From assembly GCF_001311785.1 (NCBI RefSeq), contig NZ_BBBX01000009.1, forward strand, positions 17,119 through 81,118: 64,000 nucleotides of DNA, in the 5' to 3' direction. Made by a program: the position numbers and the translations under genes. A model generated the notes under the pieces. The model did not search any database. It was given only the letters and a program-made list of their open reading frames with translations, and was not told the origin of the DNA. Below, in pieces: positions 1-9,078 of the stretch. Origin of the DNA: Lacticaseibacillus saniviri JCM 17471 = DSM 24301 (lineage in GTDB: Bacteria; Bacillota; Bacilli; Lactobacillales; Lactobacillaceae). How positions within the stretch are numbered: the first letter of the stretch is position 1; each line of letters opens with the position of its first letter.

Positions 1-771
1 GTCAGTGTTGTCGCCTTCAACGGCTTCAACAATGTCTTCGATTGAATCGCTTGAGTTGTTGTTGTCGAAGTTAACGTCGCCTTGGTCTTCACCTTGGTTG
101 CCTTCGATAACAGCATCAGCCATCTTAGCTGTGATCAAACGAACGGCACGAATAGCGTCGTCGTTTGATGGGATGATAACATCGATATCATCTGGATCAG
201 AGTTGGTATCAACCATCGCAACGATAGGAATGTTCAACTTGTGTGCTTCTTGAACAGCAATCTTTTCCTTGCGTGGGTCAACAATGAACATCACATCTGG
301 GATGCGAGGCATGTCTTCGATACCACCTAAGAACTTGGTTAACTTGTCTTGTTGCTTCTTAAGCAAAGCAACTTCCTTCTTAGGTAACTTGTCGAAGGTG
401 CCATCTTCGGCCATCTTCTTGATGTCCTTTAAGCGCTTGATCCGTGTTTGGATGGTGTTCCAGTTAGTCAAAGTCCCACCTAACCAACGATGGTTAACGT
501 AGTATTGACCGGCACGGGTTGCTTCTTCAGCAATTGCGTCTTGAGCTTGCTTCTTTGTACCAACGAATAAAACAACACCGTTATCGGCTGCTTCTTCCTT
601 AACAAAGTTGTAAGCATCGTCAATCATCTTGACGGTCTTTTGTAAATCAATAATGTAGATGCCGTTACGTTCCGTGAAGATGAATGGCTTCATCTTAGGA
701 TTCCAACGACGGGTTTGGTGACCAAAGTGGACACCGGCTTCTAAAAGCTGCTTCATGCTTAATACTGCCAT
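1..771 (-). CDS. rpsB: 30S ribosomal protein S2 (3' end outside window)
   Basis: S2 is a small-subunit protein that joins the 30S particle late and helps hold S1 and the mRNA path. The 257 visible codons begin [20 protein letters not shown], the classic S2 start, and contain the conserved stretches [17 protein letters not shown] and [12 protein letters not shown]. The last visible residues form an acidic, Asn/Ser-rich tail, so only a few C-terminal residues should be missing. The ATG is fixed by GGAGG eight bases upstream. The gene is expected to be followed by tsf outside the window. A consensus-like promoter lies about 120 bp upstream, leaving a leader of roughly 110 nt. Confidence 0.97.
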   Translation of the reverse strand, partial: MAVLSMKQLLEAGVHFGHQTRRWNPKMKPFIFTERNGIYIIDLQKTVKMIDDAYNFVKEEAADNGVVLFVGTKKQAQDAIAEEATRAGQYYVNHRWLGGTLTNWNTIQTRIKRLKDIKKMAEDGTFDKLPKKEVALLKKQQDKLTKFLGGIEDMPRIPDVMFIVDPRKEKIAVQEAHKLNIPIVAMVDTNSDPDDIDVIIPSNDDAIRAVRLITAKMADAVIEGNQGEDQGDVNFDNNNSSDSIEDIVEAVEGDNTD

Positions 772-884
772 GAGTAAATTCCTCCAATAGGTTTTATTCC
801 TCTCACCAACGTCCACTCGCAACCGAACTCTTTCGAGCACCTCAGTCACGATTAGTTGATGATGTGGTTTGTGCTTTTCACACT
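772..884 (-). promoter_or_regulatory. rpsB 5' leader, possible S2 autoregulatory region
   Basis: About 110 nt separate the predicted start of transcription from the rpsB ATG. The leader is G-rich near the ribosome site. S2 is known to regulate its own mRNA in other bacteria, but I cannot match this leader to a defined motif, so a regulatory role is inference. Confidence 0.35.
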
Positions 885-888
885 CAGA

Positions 889-1185
889 CTAGTATACAGA
901 AATGTTGATCCTTTGGCAAGTCCTACCACTGCACATTGTGTGCCCGCAAAATTGCTCCTTCGCGTGGCGACTCTGATGCTTGAACGCCCACTCGGCCGAT
1001 AAGGCATCGTGCTTGGTAGCAAAGCTTTCACTGTACAGGAGTGACACCGGGCGTCTGGCGGCCGTGTATTTGGCTCCCTTGCCCGCATTGTGCGTGTTGA
1101 CGCGAGCAGTGACATCCGTAGTGAAGCCACCATAAAACGAGCCATCAGCACATAATAAAACGTAAAAATAAAATTCTTCAGCCAT
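889..1185 (-). CDS. GIY-YIG domain protein, UPF0213/YazA family
   Basis: A 98-residue protein consisting of a single GIY-YIG nuclease-type fold. The paired motif reads [18 protein letters not shown] near the N terminus, with the usual first Y replaced by a Y-V-L form and the second Y kept. A helix with R and H follows ([16 protein letters not shown]), and the AEWAFKHQ segment near residue 75 carries the expected glutamate. Members of this family usually sit next to the YabB-type methyltransferase, as here. The biochemical function is not established. The start was chosen at 1185, where ATG overlaps the stop of the upstream gene and AGGAGG lies 15 bases upstream. A longer in-frame extension exists but is antisense-like in composition. 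Confidence 0.85.
   Translation of the reverse strand: MAEEFYFYVLLCADGSFYGGFTTDVTARVNTHNAGKGAKYTAARRPVSLLYSESFATKHDALSAEWAFKHQSRHAKEQFCGHTMCSGRTCQRINISVY
891..919 (-). promoter_or_regulatory. rpsB promoter
   Basis: Read on the minus strand: -35 TTGCCA (914-919), a 17-bp spacer, -10 TATACT (891-896). It overlaps the last codons of the upstream GIY-YIG gene, so rpsB can be transcribed independently of that gene. Confidence 0.7.
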
Positions 1186-1908
1186 AGAGTAAGTGGGCCA
1201 CCTCCTGCGTGTAGGTGCCATCCGCCTGATAGACCACAACGGGTGGCAGAATGCGAATGCCATCCGGTTTCCCCGCCTTAATGGCCTCAATCAAGACCAT
1301 ATTGGCTTCACGATCCGCTTTGGGATGCACGAAGCGAATGCGTTTGGGCGCGAGGCCGTTTTGCATCAGCGTGCTGAGCAATTCCTGTAAGCGATCCGGG
1401 CGATGGACCAAAAAAGTTTGCCTTGATACTTCAATAATTGTGCACTCACACGACAGACCGTCTCAAAATCGGTGGTCAGCTCATGCCGTGCCAGCGCGAG
1501 ATGCTCGTTGGGATTCTTAACACTCTGATCACTGACCTTGAAGTATGGCGGATTGCAGGTGACCACATCGACCGTATCTTTTTGAACAAATTGCGCGGTG
1601 TCTGCCAAGTCTGCCGTCACCACATTCACATTCGTCAACTGATTGAGCGTCACACTGCGGCTGGCCATATCAGCCAAACGTGGCTGCAATTCTACCAATG
1701 TGACCTGATTGCGGGTTTGTTCCGCAACAAACAGGCCAACAGCGCCGTTGCCGGCTGCCAAGTCGACCACCCGACTGTTGGCTTTGACCTGCGCAAAAGC
1801 TGACAGGAGCACAGCGTCCAGCGAGAAGGCAAACACTTCGGCGCTTTGAATGATTTGGACCGCCCCGCTTCTGAGTTGATCAATTCGTTCCCCTGGTAAA
1901 AGTTCCAT
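1178..1908 (-). CDS. tRNA1(Val) adenine-N6 methyltransferase-like (YabB/TrmN6), frameshifted
   Basis: A class I SAM-dependent methyltransferase resembling the YabB/TrmN6 group. The first 160 residues carry the SAM-binding motif [14 protein letters not shown] and the catalytic NPPYF motif typical of N6-adenine methylation. The C-terminal third ([12 protein letters not shown] to EVAHLLYG) continues in another frame. The break is at the A6 run 1410-1415 on the plus strand: one more base would read [11 protein letters not shown] without interruption. The substrate (A37 of tRNA-Val in E. coli) is inferred from family membership. The stop codon overlaps the start of the GIY-YIG gene. I regard the frameshift as a sequence error. 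Confidence 0.8.
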
Positions 1909-1950
1909 ACTGCCTCCAAATTTATCTCTGCATAGATTTGTGGATAATGC

Positions 1951-1956
1951 TATAAT
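1951..1956 (+). promoter_or_regulatory. plsC promoter (extended -10)
   Basis: TATAAT at 1951-1956 is preceded by TGC, giving an extended -10. No good -35 hexamer is seen at 16-18 bp. It lies about 35 bp upstream of the plsC ATG and is divergent from the methyltransferase gene. Confidence 0.6.
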
Positions 1957-1991
1957 TTAGCACACAAGTTGATAGTAAAGGAAGTCGACCG

Positions 1992-2645
1992 ATGTTCTAT
2001 TCATTTATCCGGGTGGTTGCCCGCGTGATCGTGTTTCTGATCAACGGTAACACCCACTACCAAAATAAAGAAGCACTCCCTGACGGCCCTTATGTGCTTG
2101 TCGGGCCGCATCGCACATGGTGGGATCCCATCATGTTTGCGCTTGCCGCATCACCTCGAAAATTCGCCTTTATGGCTAAAGAAGAACTGTTCCGTAATCC
2201 CATTTTACGCTGGATTTTGGTCCACGCCAATGCCTTTGGTGTCGATCGGGCGCACCCCGGGCCAAGCGTGGTCAAAACACCGGTGAAAATGTTGCGTCAA
2301 GGTGAACTCTCCGTCATGATTTTCCCTTCCGGATCGCGTTACGCTAACGAGCTCAAGGGTGGCGCGGCCTTGATTGCCAAGTTGGCCAAGGTGCCCATCG
2401 TGCCCGCCGTCTACCAGGGTCCCGTCAAGTTCAGTCAATTGCTGTTGCGCAAGCGCGTGGATATTCGCTTCGGTGACCCCATCCCAGCGCCCACTGGCAA
2501 ACTCGATGATGAGAAAATCAAAGCCATCGGTGACCAAATGCAGGTCGCTTTTGATCAATTAGACAAAGAAATCAATCCGGACTTCCACTATGTACCCGAT
2601 GAGAGCAAGTACCTGGAAGAAAAGAGTAAAGGCAAAGTGAATTAA
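1992..2645 (+). CDS. plsC: 1-acyl-sn-glycerol-3-phosphate acyltransferase
   Basis: Transfers an acyl chain to lysophosphatidic acid at the membrane, giving phosphatidic acid. The 217-residue protein starts with a hydrophobic helix and carries the HX4D catalytic motif as PHRTWWD (H40, D45), the glycerol-phosphate-binding FPSGSR motif near residue 114 and the VPIVPA motif near residue 130. The C-terminal tail is highly charged. AAAGGAAG precedes the ATG. The gene is monocistronic, with an extended -10 promoter upstream and a strong hairpin directly after the stop. It complements PlsX and AcpP, found near 28 kb. Confidence 0.92.
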   Translation: MFYSFIRVVARVIVFLINGNTHYQNKEALPDGPYVLVGPHRTWWDPIMFALAASPRKFAFMAKEELFRNPILRWILVHANAFGVDRAHPGPSVVKTPVKMLRQGELSVMIFPSGSRYANELKGGAALIAKLAKVPIVPAVYQGPVKFSQLLLRKRVDIRFGDPIPAPTGKLDDEKIKAIGDQMQVAFDQLDKEINPDFHYVPDESKYLEEKSKGKVN

Positions 2646-2649
2646 AAGC

Positions 2650-2695
2650 AAAAAAGGTTGTGACACCCCATCTGGGGCATGTCACAACCTTTTTT
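2650..2695. terminator. Bidirectional terminator between plsC and the permease
   Basis: A 16-bp stem pairs AAAAAAGGTTGTGACA with TGTCACAACCTTTTTT around a second short CCCC/GGGG stem. A T-run on each strand lets it serve both convergent genes. Confidence 0.93.
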
Positions 2696-2702
2696 GATGT
2701 CG

Positions 2703-4088
2703 CTAGACACGAGCCGAATGTCTGAAGCCATAGCTGAAATAGATAATCAGCCCAAAACCAAACCACAGACCACTCATCACCCAAGTTTCGAGACTCAACT
2801 GACTCATGAGCAATAAGCAAAAAGCCAAGGAAATCAGTGGGGTCACGGGGTACCCGGGCACCTTAAAGCCTTGATTATCGATGCCCTGATGATGGCGTAA
2901 GGGAATGATGCCAAGAGACACGAAGGCAAAAGCGATCAGTGTGCCGATATTGACTAGATTGACCAATTGCGTCAGCGGCACAAAGCCCCCTAACAACGCG
3001 ATAATCACGGTCACCGTGCCTAATGCGTGTTGTGGTAACTGATTGTGGACTTTGGCAAACCAAGCTGGTAACAAGTGATCGCGTCCAATCGCATAAACGA
3101 GGCGCGATGAGCTATAAATCATCGTCACCATCATCGTGAACATGCCGGCAATCGCGCCAACTGAGATGATGCCCCCAATGCCCGTTTGATGCACCGCGGC
3201 CAGAGCAAAGGCCACGGGATCGGCGACGTTCAACTCACTGTAATGCACCATACCGGTGAGAACAATGGCCACTAAGACATACAAGATAGTGGCAATAATC
3301 ACGTCCCGATAATGCCGCGTGGTAGCGTTTTTGCGGGTGCTTCACCTCAGGCGCTGAGGCTGAAACCGCATCAAACCCGAGATAAGCGAAGAATACCATC
3401 GAGCGCCCGCTAAGACTCCCTTGCCTCCGTATGGGAAGTACGGTTGCCAATTCTTGGGTTGCACGTAGAACAAGCCGACGAGAATAAAGAGCAGGATGAT
3501 GGCCAGTTTGACCACCACCATGATGCGATTGACCCGCATTGAGCTCTGCATACCGTGCGACAACATCCACCCGATCAATAAAACAACGCCAACCGCAATC
3601 AGATTAACATACTGGCCGTTGCCGGGATTGAACGCACCGGTAATCGCTTTGGGCAGGTTAAGACCAAAGCCCCGTAAGAGACTGACCAAGTACGCCGAGA
3701 AGCTGGTCGACACCGCAGCCACGGCTAACATGTACTCGAGCACTAGGGCCCAACCAATGATCCAGCCAAAAATCTGACCAAAGACAATATTGCCGTACGC
3801 GTAAGCGGAACCCGCCACAGGGAGTGCGGAGGCAAACTCGGCATAACACATCGCCGCAAAAGAACAAGCGACGGCCGCAAGAATAAACGCCAAGGTGATG
3901 GCCGGTCCGCTGGTGGTGGCGGCTACGGTACCGGGTAAAATAAAAATTCCGGTCCCAATGACTGCCCCAATCCCGAGTGCCACAAGGTCACGTGTGGTCA
4001 GGGTTTTAGCAAACTGATGATCAGCCGCCAACGTTTTTCTAAATCTGGTTTTACGGTCATGCGTTGCCACAGTGACATAGACATCCAT
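2703..4088 (-). CDS. APC-family amino acid permease (three frameshifts)
   Basis: A cationic-type amino acid transporter of the APC superfamily with about 12 membrane helices. The N-terminal half has the conserved GIGAVIGTGIFILPG helix 1. The middle contains MVFFAYLGFDAVS, typical helix 6 of this group, and the C-terminal half has VGAIAGMFTMMV and the SRLVYAIGRDHLLP loop. The reading is broken near 3404, at the T5 run 3328-3332 and near 3301. With one base restored at each, the loop reads EVKHPQKTLPRGIIGT and continues into IIATILYVLVAIVL, as in homologues. The substrate cannot be told from sequence. It lies 47 bp after the ABC exporter genes. The ATG at 4088 has only a short AGGG nearby, so the start is tentative. 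Confidence 0.85.
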
Positions 4089-4134
4089 CCCTCATCATTT
4101 TTTACATTGTAACCAAAAAATTGGCGCGTTGCAC

Positions 4135-5916
4135 TCACTTTTCCCCGGCCTGCAGCTGATACATCAGCGCATAGCGACCGTTTTGCGCGAGTAATTCTTG
4201 ATGCGTGCCGCGTTCAACAATGCGGCCGTCATCCAAGACCAGAATCAAGTCGGCATCTTGAATCGTCGACAACCGGTGCGCAATCGCAATGGTAGTACGG
4301 TTTTCGCGCAAGCGCGCCAATCCTGTTTGAATCATCGCTTCGGTTTCCGTATCGATATTGGCCGTGGCTTCATCCAACACCAAGACCTTAGGATTCGTCA
4401 CCACGGTCCGAGCGAATGAAATCAATTGTCGTTGGCCGGCAGAGAATTGACTCCCGCCTTCGATCACACGCGCGTGATACTGACCAGGCAACTTTTCGAT
4501 GAATTCATCCGCCTGCACAAATTCCGCTGCTTCACGAATTTGATTATCGGTGATTTTATCATTGAACAAGCGAATATTGCTGGCAACATCCCCATAGAAC
4601 ATAAAGGCATCCTGCAAGACCAAACCTAATTTTTCGCGCAGTTCTTCCATACTGAAATCGCGGATATCCTGATCATCAATCAGGATTTGACCTTCGCCGA
4701 ATTCATAGAAGCGCATCAAGACGTTGATGATGGAGCTCTTGCCGGAACCGGTATGGCCGACAAGCGCCACCGTCTGTCCCGGATTGGCGACAAAACTGAT
4801 GTCTTTCAAAATGTTGTGTTCACCGTCATAACTGAAATTGACATGACGAAATTCGATTTTACCGTGCGTCATCGTCGCGTGTGCATCGGGATTCTGTGTG
4901 GGTGCCAGTTCCTGATCATCCAAAATCCGGAAAATCCGGCTCCCTGCGACCACCCCATCCTGCATGAAGGCCAAGCTATCCATCATGTTGGTCATGGGAT
5001 TGAAGAAATTCGCGACATACGTGGTAAATGCGTAGACCAACCCCGCTTCTACAAACGTGTGCATCGAATTATCACCGAATTGACCCAAGACAACCACTAA
5101 GGCCAAGATGTACAGCAGGTTGATGATGGGTGATAACAGTAAGCTGTTGGTGCGGATCATGGCCTTTCTGGTAGCGAGATAGGCGTCATTGGTGGTTTCA
5201 AACTCCTTGGTGATGCGTGTTTCTTGACGGAACTGCTGAATGATGCTGATACCCTCAATCGATTCATTGAGTTTGGTATTCAGTTCGGACAAACGTTCCC
5301 GCATCCGCCGATAAACCTTGGAGCTGTAGGTACTGTAATACCAGATCACAATAATCAAGACGGGCAGGAACAAAAGCACTGTCCACGCGATTTTGGGTGC
5401 GGCGAGCACCATCGCAATAAAGCTAGAGACCACCGAGAATACCCCGACAATCACCGATAGAATCACATTCCAAAAATCAGCCAGTGTCATCGTATCATTG
5501 GTGACTCGAGAAACAATTGAGCCCGCCGGTGTCTGATCGAAGTAGCGCATGCCTAGCGTGTGCAACTTGGCAAATAATTCCCGGCGCACATCTTCAAGGC
5601 CACGTTCAGACCCCATCATGAACCAAAACGACTGCATGAATTGCAGCAGCGCCTTGATGATGGTTCCAAACAGGTAGAGACTCGCCACGGCAATGATGAC
5701 GCCCAGTGTGGCCGATTGTTTGGCTAAGAAATGATCCAGATAGTATTGCAACAGCCATGGTAGGGCAACGTTCATCCCCGCCAACAGTGCCGCAGCAACC
5801 AATGCCCCACCGAATTGACGCTTATACGGCTTGGTATACGTCATTAAGCGGCCCATGATCTTCCACTGTTCTTTCATGGGAATACTCTGTGCCCATGCCG
5901 ATTGTTGTTTAGCCAT
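4135..5916 (-). CDS. Heterodimeric multidrug-type ABC exporter, second subunit
   Basis: A half-transporter with six membrane helices (about residues 20-310) followed by an ATPase domain. Visible motifs are Walker A GHTGSGKSS, Q-loop LVLQDAFMF, a normal signature written FSAGQRQ, Walker B VLVLDEATANID and the H-loop AHRLST. It pairs with the upstream gene, whose stop it overlaps by 8 bp, like LmrC/LmrD and YheI/YheH pairs that expel hydrophobic drugs or lipids. Start: ATG at 5916, with GGAGG eight bases upstream, rather than the earlier in-frame GTG. The Walker B glutamate is present, so this subunit should hydrolyse ATP. Confidence 0.92.
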   Translation of the reverse strand: MAKQQSAWAQSIPMKEQWKIMGRLMTYTKPYKRQFGGALVAAALLAGMNVALPWLLQYYLDHFLAKQSATLGVIIAVASLYLFGTIIKALLQFMQSFWFMMGSERGLEDVRRELFAKLHTLGMRYFDQTPAGSIVSRVTNDTMTLADFWNVILSVIVGVFSVVSSFIAMVLAAPKIAWTVLLFLPVLIIVIWYYSTYSSKVYRRMRERLSELNTKLNESIEGISIIQQFRQETRITKEFETTNDAYLATRKAMIRTNSLLLSPIINLLYILALVVVLGQFGDNSMHTFVEAGLVYAFTTYVANFFNPMTNMMDSLAFMQDGVVAGSRIFRILDDQELAPTQNPDAHATMTHGKIEFRHVNFSYDGEHNILKDISFVANPGQTVALVGHTGSGKSSIINVLMRFYEFGEGQILIDDQDIRDFSMEELREKLGLVLQDAFMFYGDVASNIRLFNDKITDNQIREAAEFVQADEFIEKLPGQYHARVIEGGSQFSAGQRQLISFARTVVTNPKVLVLDEATANIDTETEAMIQTGLARLRENRTTIAIAHRLSTIQDADLILVLDDGRIVERGTHQELLAQNGRYALMYQLQAGEK

Positions 5917-7661
5917 TCGCGCCACCTCCTAACTGAGCTTCCAATTCTTGCTTGGCCCACATCTCTGCGTACCAGCCATTTTGATTCAATAATTCGTCGT
6001 GTGTGCCCCGCTCAATGATGCGCCCATTTTCGAGCACCACAATTTCGTTGGCATGCATCACAGAACTCAATCGATGGGCAGCGATAATGGTTGTCTTGTT
6101 CTCGCGGGTTGTCTTCAGCGCATCGAGAATTGCCGTTTCCGTTTTGGCATCCACGGCAGATAACGCATCATCCAAAATCAAGAGTTCTGGCTTGGTTAAC
6201 AGGGCCCGCGCAATCGCCAAGCGTTGTTTTTGGCCGCCAGACAGACTGACACCCTTTTCGCCGACCAGCGTTTCATACTGGTCAGGAAATTGCAGAATAT
6301 CATCGTGCACGGCACTATCCACTGCCGCTCGTTCAACACTGACTTGGTCCGCGCCAAAATCAGCGAAACGAATGTTATTGGCCACGGTAGTCGAGAATAA
6401 GAAATTATCCTGCGGCACATAGCCAATGGCATGCAGCAGCGCATCCTCTTGATAATCACGGATATCCACACCACCGAGAGTAATGTGACCCTTGTATTGG
6501 TCGAATTCACGCAGCAGCAGCTTGAACAGTGTTGTTTTCCCCGCACCGACACGACCGACGACACCCAGGGTCTGACCCTCTGGTAAGGTGAAGTCGATAT
6601 CGTGTAACGCCTCAACATCGGCTTCCGGATAGCTGAATGAGCGCACTTGATAGCTCAGATTACCGTGAGCTGCGGTCTCAACCGGTGTGTCCGGCAGATA
6701 ACGTGCACTCTTGGTTTGTAGCAACTCATTGACCCGATCGTAACTGGCATTCCCACGTTCGAGAATATTGAACAGACGACCAATCGCAAACATCGGCCAC
6801 ACTAGGGCGGAGACATATGCGATAAATGAGATCAATTGCCCGATGGTAATACTCTTATTTTCAACCAGCACGCCGCCGTACACCAACGCAATGACATAGG
6901 TGAGGCCCATGATCAAACTGGTGATCGGATCAAATAATGCATCTAAGCGATTCACCTTGGTGTTGATGGTGATCGTCTTATCAACCAAGCGATTAAAGTC
7001 AGCGGTATCCTCTTTTTCCTGACCGAATGTCTTGATCACCTTGATGCCGCTAATCGATTCTTGCGTTTTGTCGTTTAGGCGTGAAAATGCGGCCTGTGAC
7101 TTGGCAAACGCGGTGTGCAGACTGGTCCCCAATTTGCGCGCCATCACCGTCAGCAGCGGCATCGGGATGAGTGCGGCTAAGGTGAGCCGCCAGTCGACAA
7201 AATGGCCATGGCGACAATCGTGGTGCCGCCAGTAATAATGGAATCAAAAAGCGTCAAAATCCCAGCACCGGCGACATTTTGAATCGCATTCAGATCATTG
7301 GTGGCATGCGCCATCAAATCCCCGGTACGATGTTTCTGATAAAAAATCGCGTCCATGTCCATGAAGTGCTTGAACAAGCGTGAGCGCAGTGTCTTTTCGA
7401 GCTTCGCCGCACCACCCCAAATGGCGGTTCGCCAACCAAACCGAAAGACATACTGGCCGACACCGGCAAGCACTAATAAACCCAACCATAATAATAGCGT
7501 TGATCCATTGAGCTTATGTTTGGCCATCAAATCGACCAACACCCCAATTGCCCGTGGTGGAATTAAGTTCACCACAGCAACCAAGACTAGAAATAATAGG
7601 CCCCAGAGATAGCGGCCCTTTTCTTCGCGAAAGTACCAACCTAGTTTTTGAATATGCCCAT
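5909..7661 (-). CDS. Heterodimeric multidrug-type ABC exporter, first subunit (two frameshifts)
   Basis: The partner half-transporter: membrane domain, then ATPase with Walker A GRVGAGKTT, signature LSGGQKQR and Walker B LLILDDALSAVD. Asp instead of Glu after Walker B marks this as the degenerate catalytic site usual for one subunit of such heterodimers. Two missing bases break it. At the T5 run 7645-7649 a sixth base joins MGIFKK to LGWYFREEKGRYLWG. At the A4 run 7199-7202 a fifth base joins VAMAIF to VDWRLTLAALIP. The ATG at 7661 has AAAGGGG upstream. The promoter holds an AT-rich palindrome, which suggests a repressor. Confidence 0.87.
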
Positions 7662-7683
7662 TTTCACACCCCTTTAAAAGTAA

Positions 7684-7712
7684 AATATAATGAATATTTA
7701 ATTATATAGCAA
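7684..7712 (-). promoter_or_regulatory. ABC exporter promoter with palindromic spacer
   Basis: Minus strand: -35 TTGCTA (7707-7712), 17-bp spacer, -10 TATATT (7684-7689). The spacer and its edges (7687-7705) form an imperfect palindrome with arms ATAATnAA and TTnATTAT, the layout expected of a MarR- or TetR-type operator. No regulator gene is adjacent. Confidence 0.55.
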
Positions 7713-7761
7713 TAAATAATGAACCACAAGCGCAATCGGTGTGGTCCTTTGCCAGAAACGA

Positions 7762-7804
7762 AAGAGCGTGTCACAAAACCATTGTGGTTTTGTGACACGC
7801 TCTT
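7762..7804. terminator. Terminator hairpin after the YneF-family gene
   Basis: A 20-bp near-perfect stem (AAGAGCGTGTCACAAAACCA and its complement) with a 3-nt loop, 21 bp after the stop of the minus-strand gene. The T-tract is interrupted, so efficiency is uncertain. The stem contains the TGTCACA core seen in other terminators of this window. Confidence 0.8.
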
Positions 7805-7824
7805 CTTACGCAATGACAGCACGG

Positions 7825-8055
7825 TCAAACGCGATTACTTGGCGTTTTTTGTGCTTGTTTCATTTGATTCATCATTTGATTCATCTTTTTAGCGGATGGT
7901 TTTTGCCCCATCTGCATCATCATTGTGCGTAACATATCTTCGTTTACTGGTGGATTGTCTTGGAAGTACTTCTTCATGTAAGCACGAGCACCGAAGAAAC
8001 CGCCAACCAGACCAATAATTAAGCCGATTAAGATACCTAAGATCCAACCTATCAT
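7825..8055 (-). CDS. YneF family protein (UPF0154), small membrane protein
   Basis: A 76-residue protein with one N-terminal membrane helix ([20 protein letters not shown]), a [19 protein letters not shown] segment diagnostic of UPF0154, and a Met/Gln/Lys-rich cytoplasmic tail. Function is unknown; the family is widespread in Firmicutes. The ATG at 8055 is preferred over an upstream in-frame TTG because AAAGGGGG then lies nine bases away. Confidence 0.88.
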   Translation of the reverse strand: MIGWILGILIGLIIGLVGGFFGARAYMKKYFQDNPPVNEDMLRTMMMQMGQKPSAKKMNQMMNQMKQAQKTPSNRV

Positions 8056-8116
8056 ATGCGTCAACCCCCTTTACCGTTCAGATATTATTGTACAGAAATC
8101 GAGGGCAAATAAAACC

Positions 8117-8368
8117 CTAATCTTTCTCGTCACGCCAGCCGCGTTCACGCTGTAATTCACGTAATTTTTCGGGCGTGACATCGTGGCCCTCTTTGTCAAC
8201 GTACTTGGTTTGTGCCATGCGATCGCGGAAGCCTTCCCGAAAATCCTTCAGGTAAGCTTCACGCAATGCTTTACGTTCTTCTTGTTCTTCTTCAGTTAAA
8301 CCGAATTCTTTGTCCTTACGGGCGAGTTCATTAATCCGGTCAATTCGTTCTTTTGGTTGATCTGCCAT
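8117..8368 (-). CDS. DUF896 (YnzC/UPF0291) family protein
   Basis: An 83-residue charged protein with the DUF896 core IDRINELARKDKEFGLTEEE, followed by RKALREAYLKDFR. Family members form a short helical hairpin. B. subtilis YnzC is linked to the SOS region, but no function is established. Start ATG at 8368 has GGAGG eight bases upstream; an in-frame TTG one codon earlier is less likely. It is followed by the YneF-type gene. Confidence 0.9.
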   Translation of the reverse strand: MADQPKERIDRINELARKDKEFGLTEEEQEERKALREAYLKDFREGFRDRMAQTKYVDKEGHDVTPEKLRELQRERGWRDEKD

Positions 8369-8386
8369 CAAAAATTCCTCCTTCAG

Positions 8387-8557
8387 CTAATTCAGAGGCA
8401 CCATCTGGTAACGATAGCCTTCTGCCGCCTCATGATCGAACGGTGCCTTTTGAAGCATTTTAACATAAGCCTGCGCTCGCTGCTCAGATTGAAAAACGCG
8501 AATTAATCTGACGGTGGTTAGGTCCGCGTAAAAGACCACAAACACTTGTTGTTGCAT
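8387..8557 (-). CDS. Small hypothetical protein, 56 residues
   Basis: A short reading frame beginning MQQQVFVVFYADLTTVRLIR and ending YRYQMVPLN. AAGGGG lies six bases before the ATG at 8557, and another in-frame ATG two codons upstream abuts the ribosome site. The stop lies just upstream of the DUF896 gene's ribosome site, so the two are probably cotranscribed. It is too short to assign. The beta-strand-like start and charged helix (QSEQRAQAYVKML) suggest a small folded cytosolic protein. No family was recognised. Confidence 0.6.
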   Translation of the reverse strand: MQQQVFVVFYADLTTVRLIRVFQSEQRAQAYVKMLQKAPFDHEAAEGYRYQMVPLN

Positions 8558-8586
8558 CCGCATCCCCTTCTATGGGCCGTGGCAAT

Positions 8587-8614
8587 AAAAAAGAGCCGAA
8601 AACGGCTCTTTTCA
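8587..8614 (-). terminator. rplS terminator
   Basis: Stem AAAAGAGCC/GGCTCTTTT with a 6-nt loop and a T-run on the minus strand, two bases after the rplS stop codon. Confidence 0.9.
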
Positions 8615-8616
8615 TT

Positions 8617-8964
8617 TTAACGACGCTTTTCCTTGATACGAGCAGCCTTACCACGGAGTGCGCGTAAGTAGTACAACTTAGCACGACGAACTTGACCGTG
8701 ACGAGTTACTTCGATCTTTTCAACACGTGGGGTGTGTAATGGAAATGTCCGTTCAACACCGACACCGCTACTAATCTTACGAACAGTATATGTTGCGGAA
8801 ACACCAACGCCATGACGCTTGATAACGACACCTTCGAACATTTGGATACGTTCGCGGTCGCCTTCAACGATACGGGCGTGGACACGTACGGTATCACCAG
8901 GACGGAAGTCAGGGATATCATCGCGTAATTGAGACTTAGTAATTTCTTGGATTAATGGATTCAT
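8617..8964 (-). CDS. rplS: 50S ribosomal protein L19
   Basis: L19 sits at the subunit interface and forms bridges with 16S rRNA. The 115 residues match the family in length and contain [51 protein letters not shown] and the basic C-terminal [20 protein letters not shown]. It has its own promoter and terminator here, although trmD is only 2 kb upstream, with a large membrane protein inserted between them. Confidence 0.97.
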   Translation of the reverse strand: MNPLIQEITKSQLRDDIPDFRPGDTVRVHARIVEGDRERIQMFEGVVIKRHGVGVSATYTVRKISSGVGVERTFPLHTPRVEKIEVTRHGQVRRAKLYYLRALRGKAARIKEKRR

Positions 8965-9040
8965 TAATCAATTCTCCTTTTATCGACATTCATAATCTTC
9001 CCGAACAGCGGAATATCGTTGCTATGTGACGTATCACAAT
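8965..9040 (-). promoter_or_regulatory. rplS 5' leader (possible L19 leader)
   Basis: About 75 nt separate the promoter from the rplS ATG and contain short pairing segments. L19-binding leader RNAs are known in Firmicutes; whether this one belongs to that family needs a covariance-model search. Confidence 0.35.
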
Positions 9041-9045
9041 TAGTT

Positions 9046-9074
9046 AGTTTAGCATAGGCCAACCCATGATTCAA
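9046..9074 (-). promoter_or_regulatory. rplS promoter (extended -10)
   Basis: Minus strand: -35 TTGAAT (9069-9074), 17-bp spacer ending in TGC, -10 TAAACT (9046-9051). The block CTATGCTAAACTAAC is repeated exactly in the asp23-fakA promoter. Confidence 0.65.
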
Positions 9075-9078
9075 GCGC

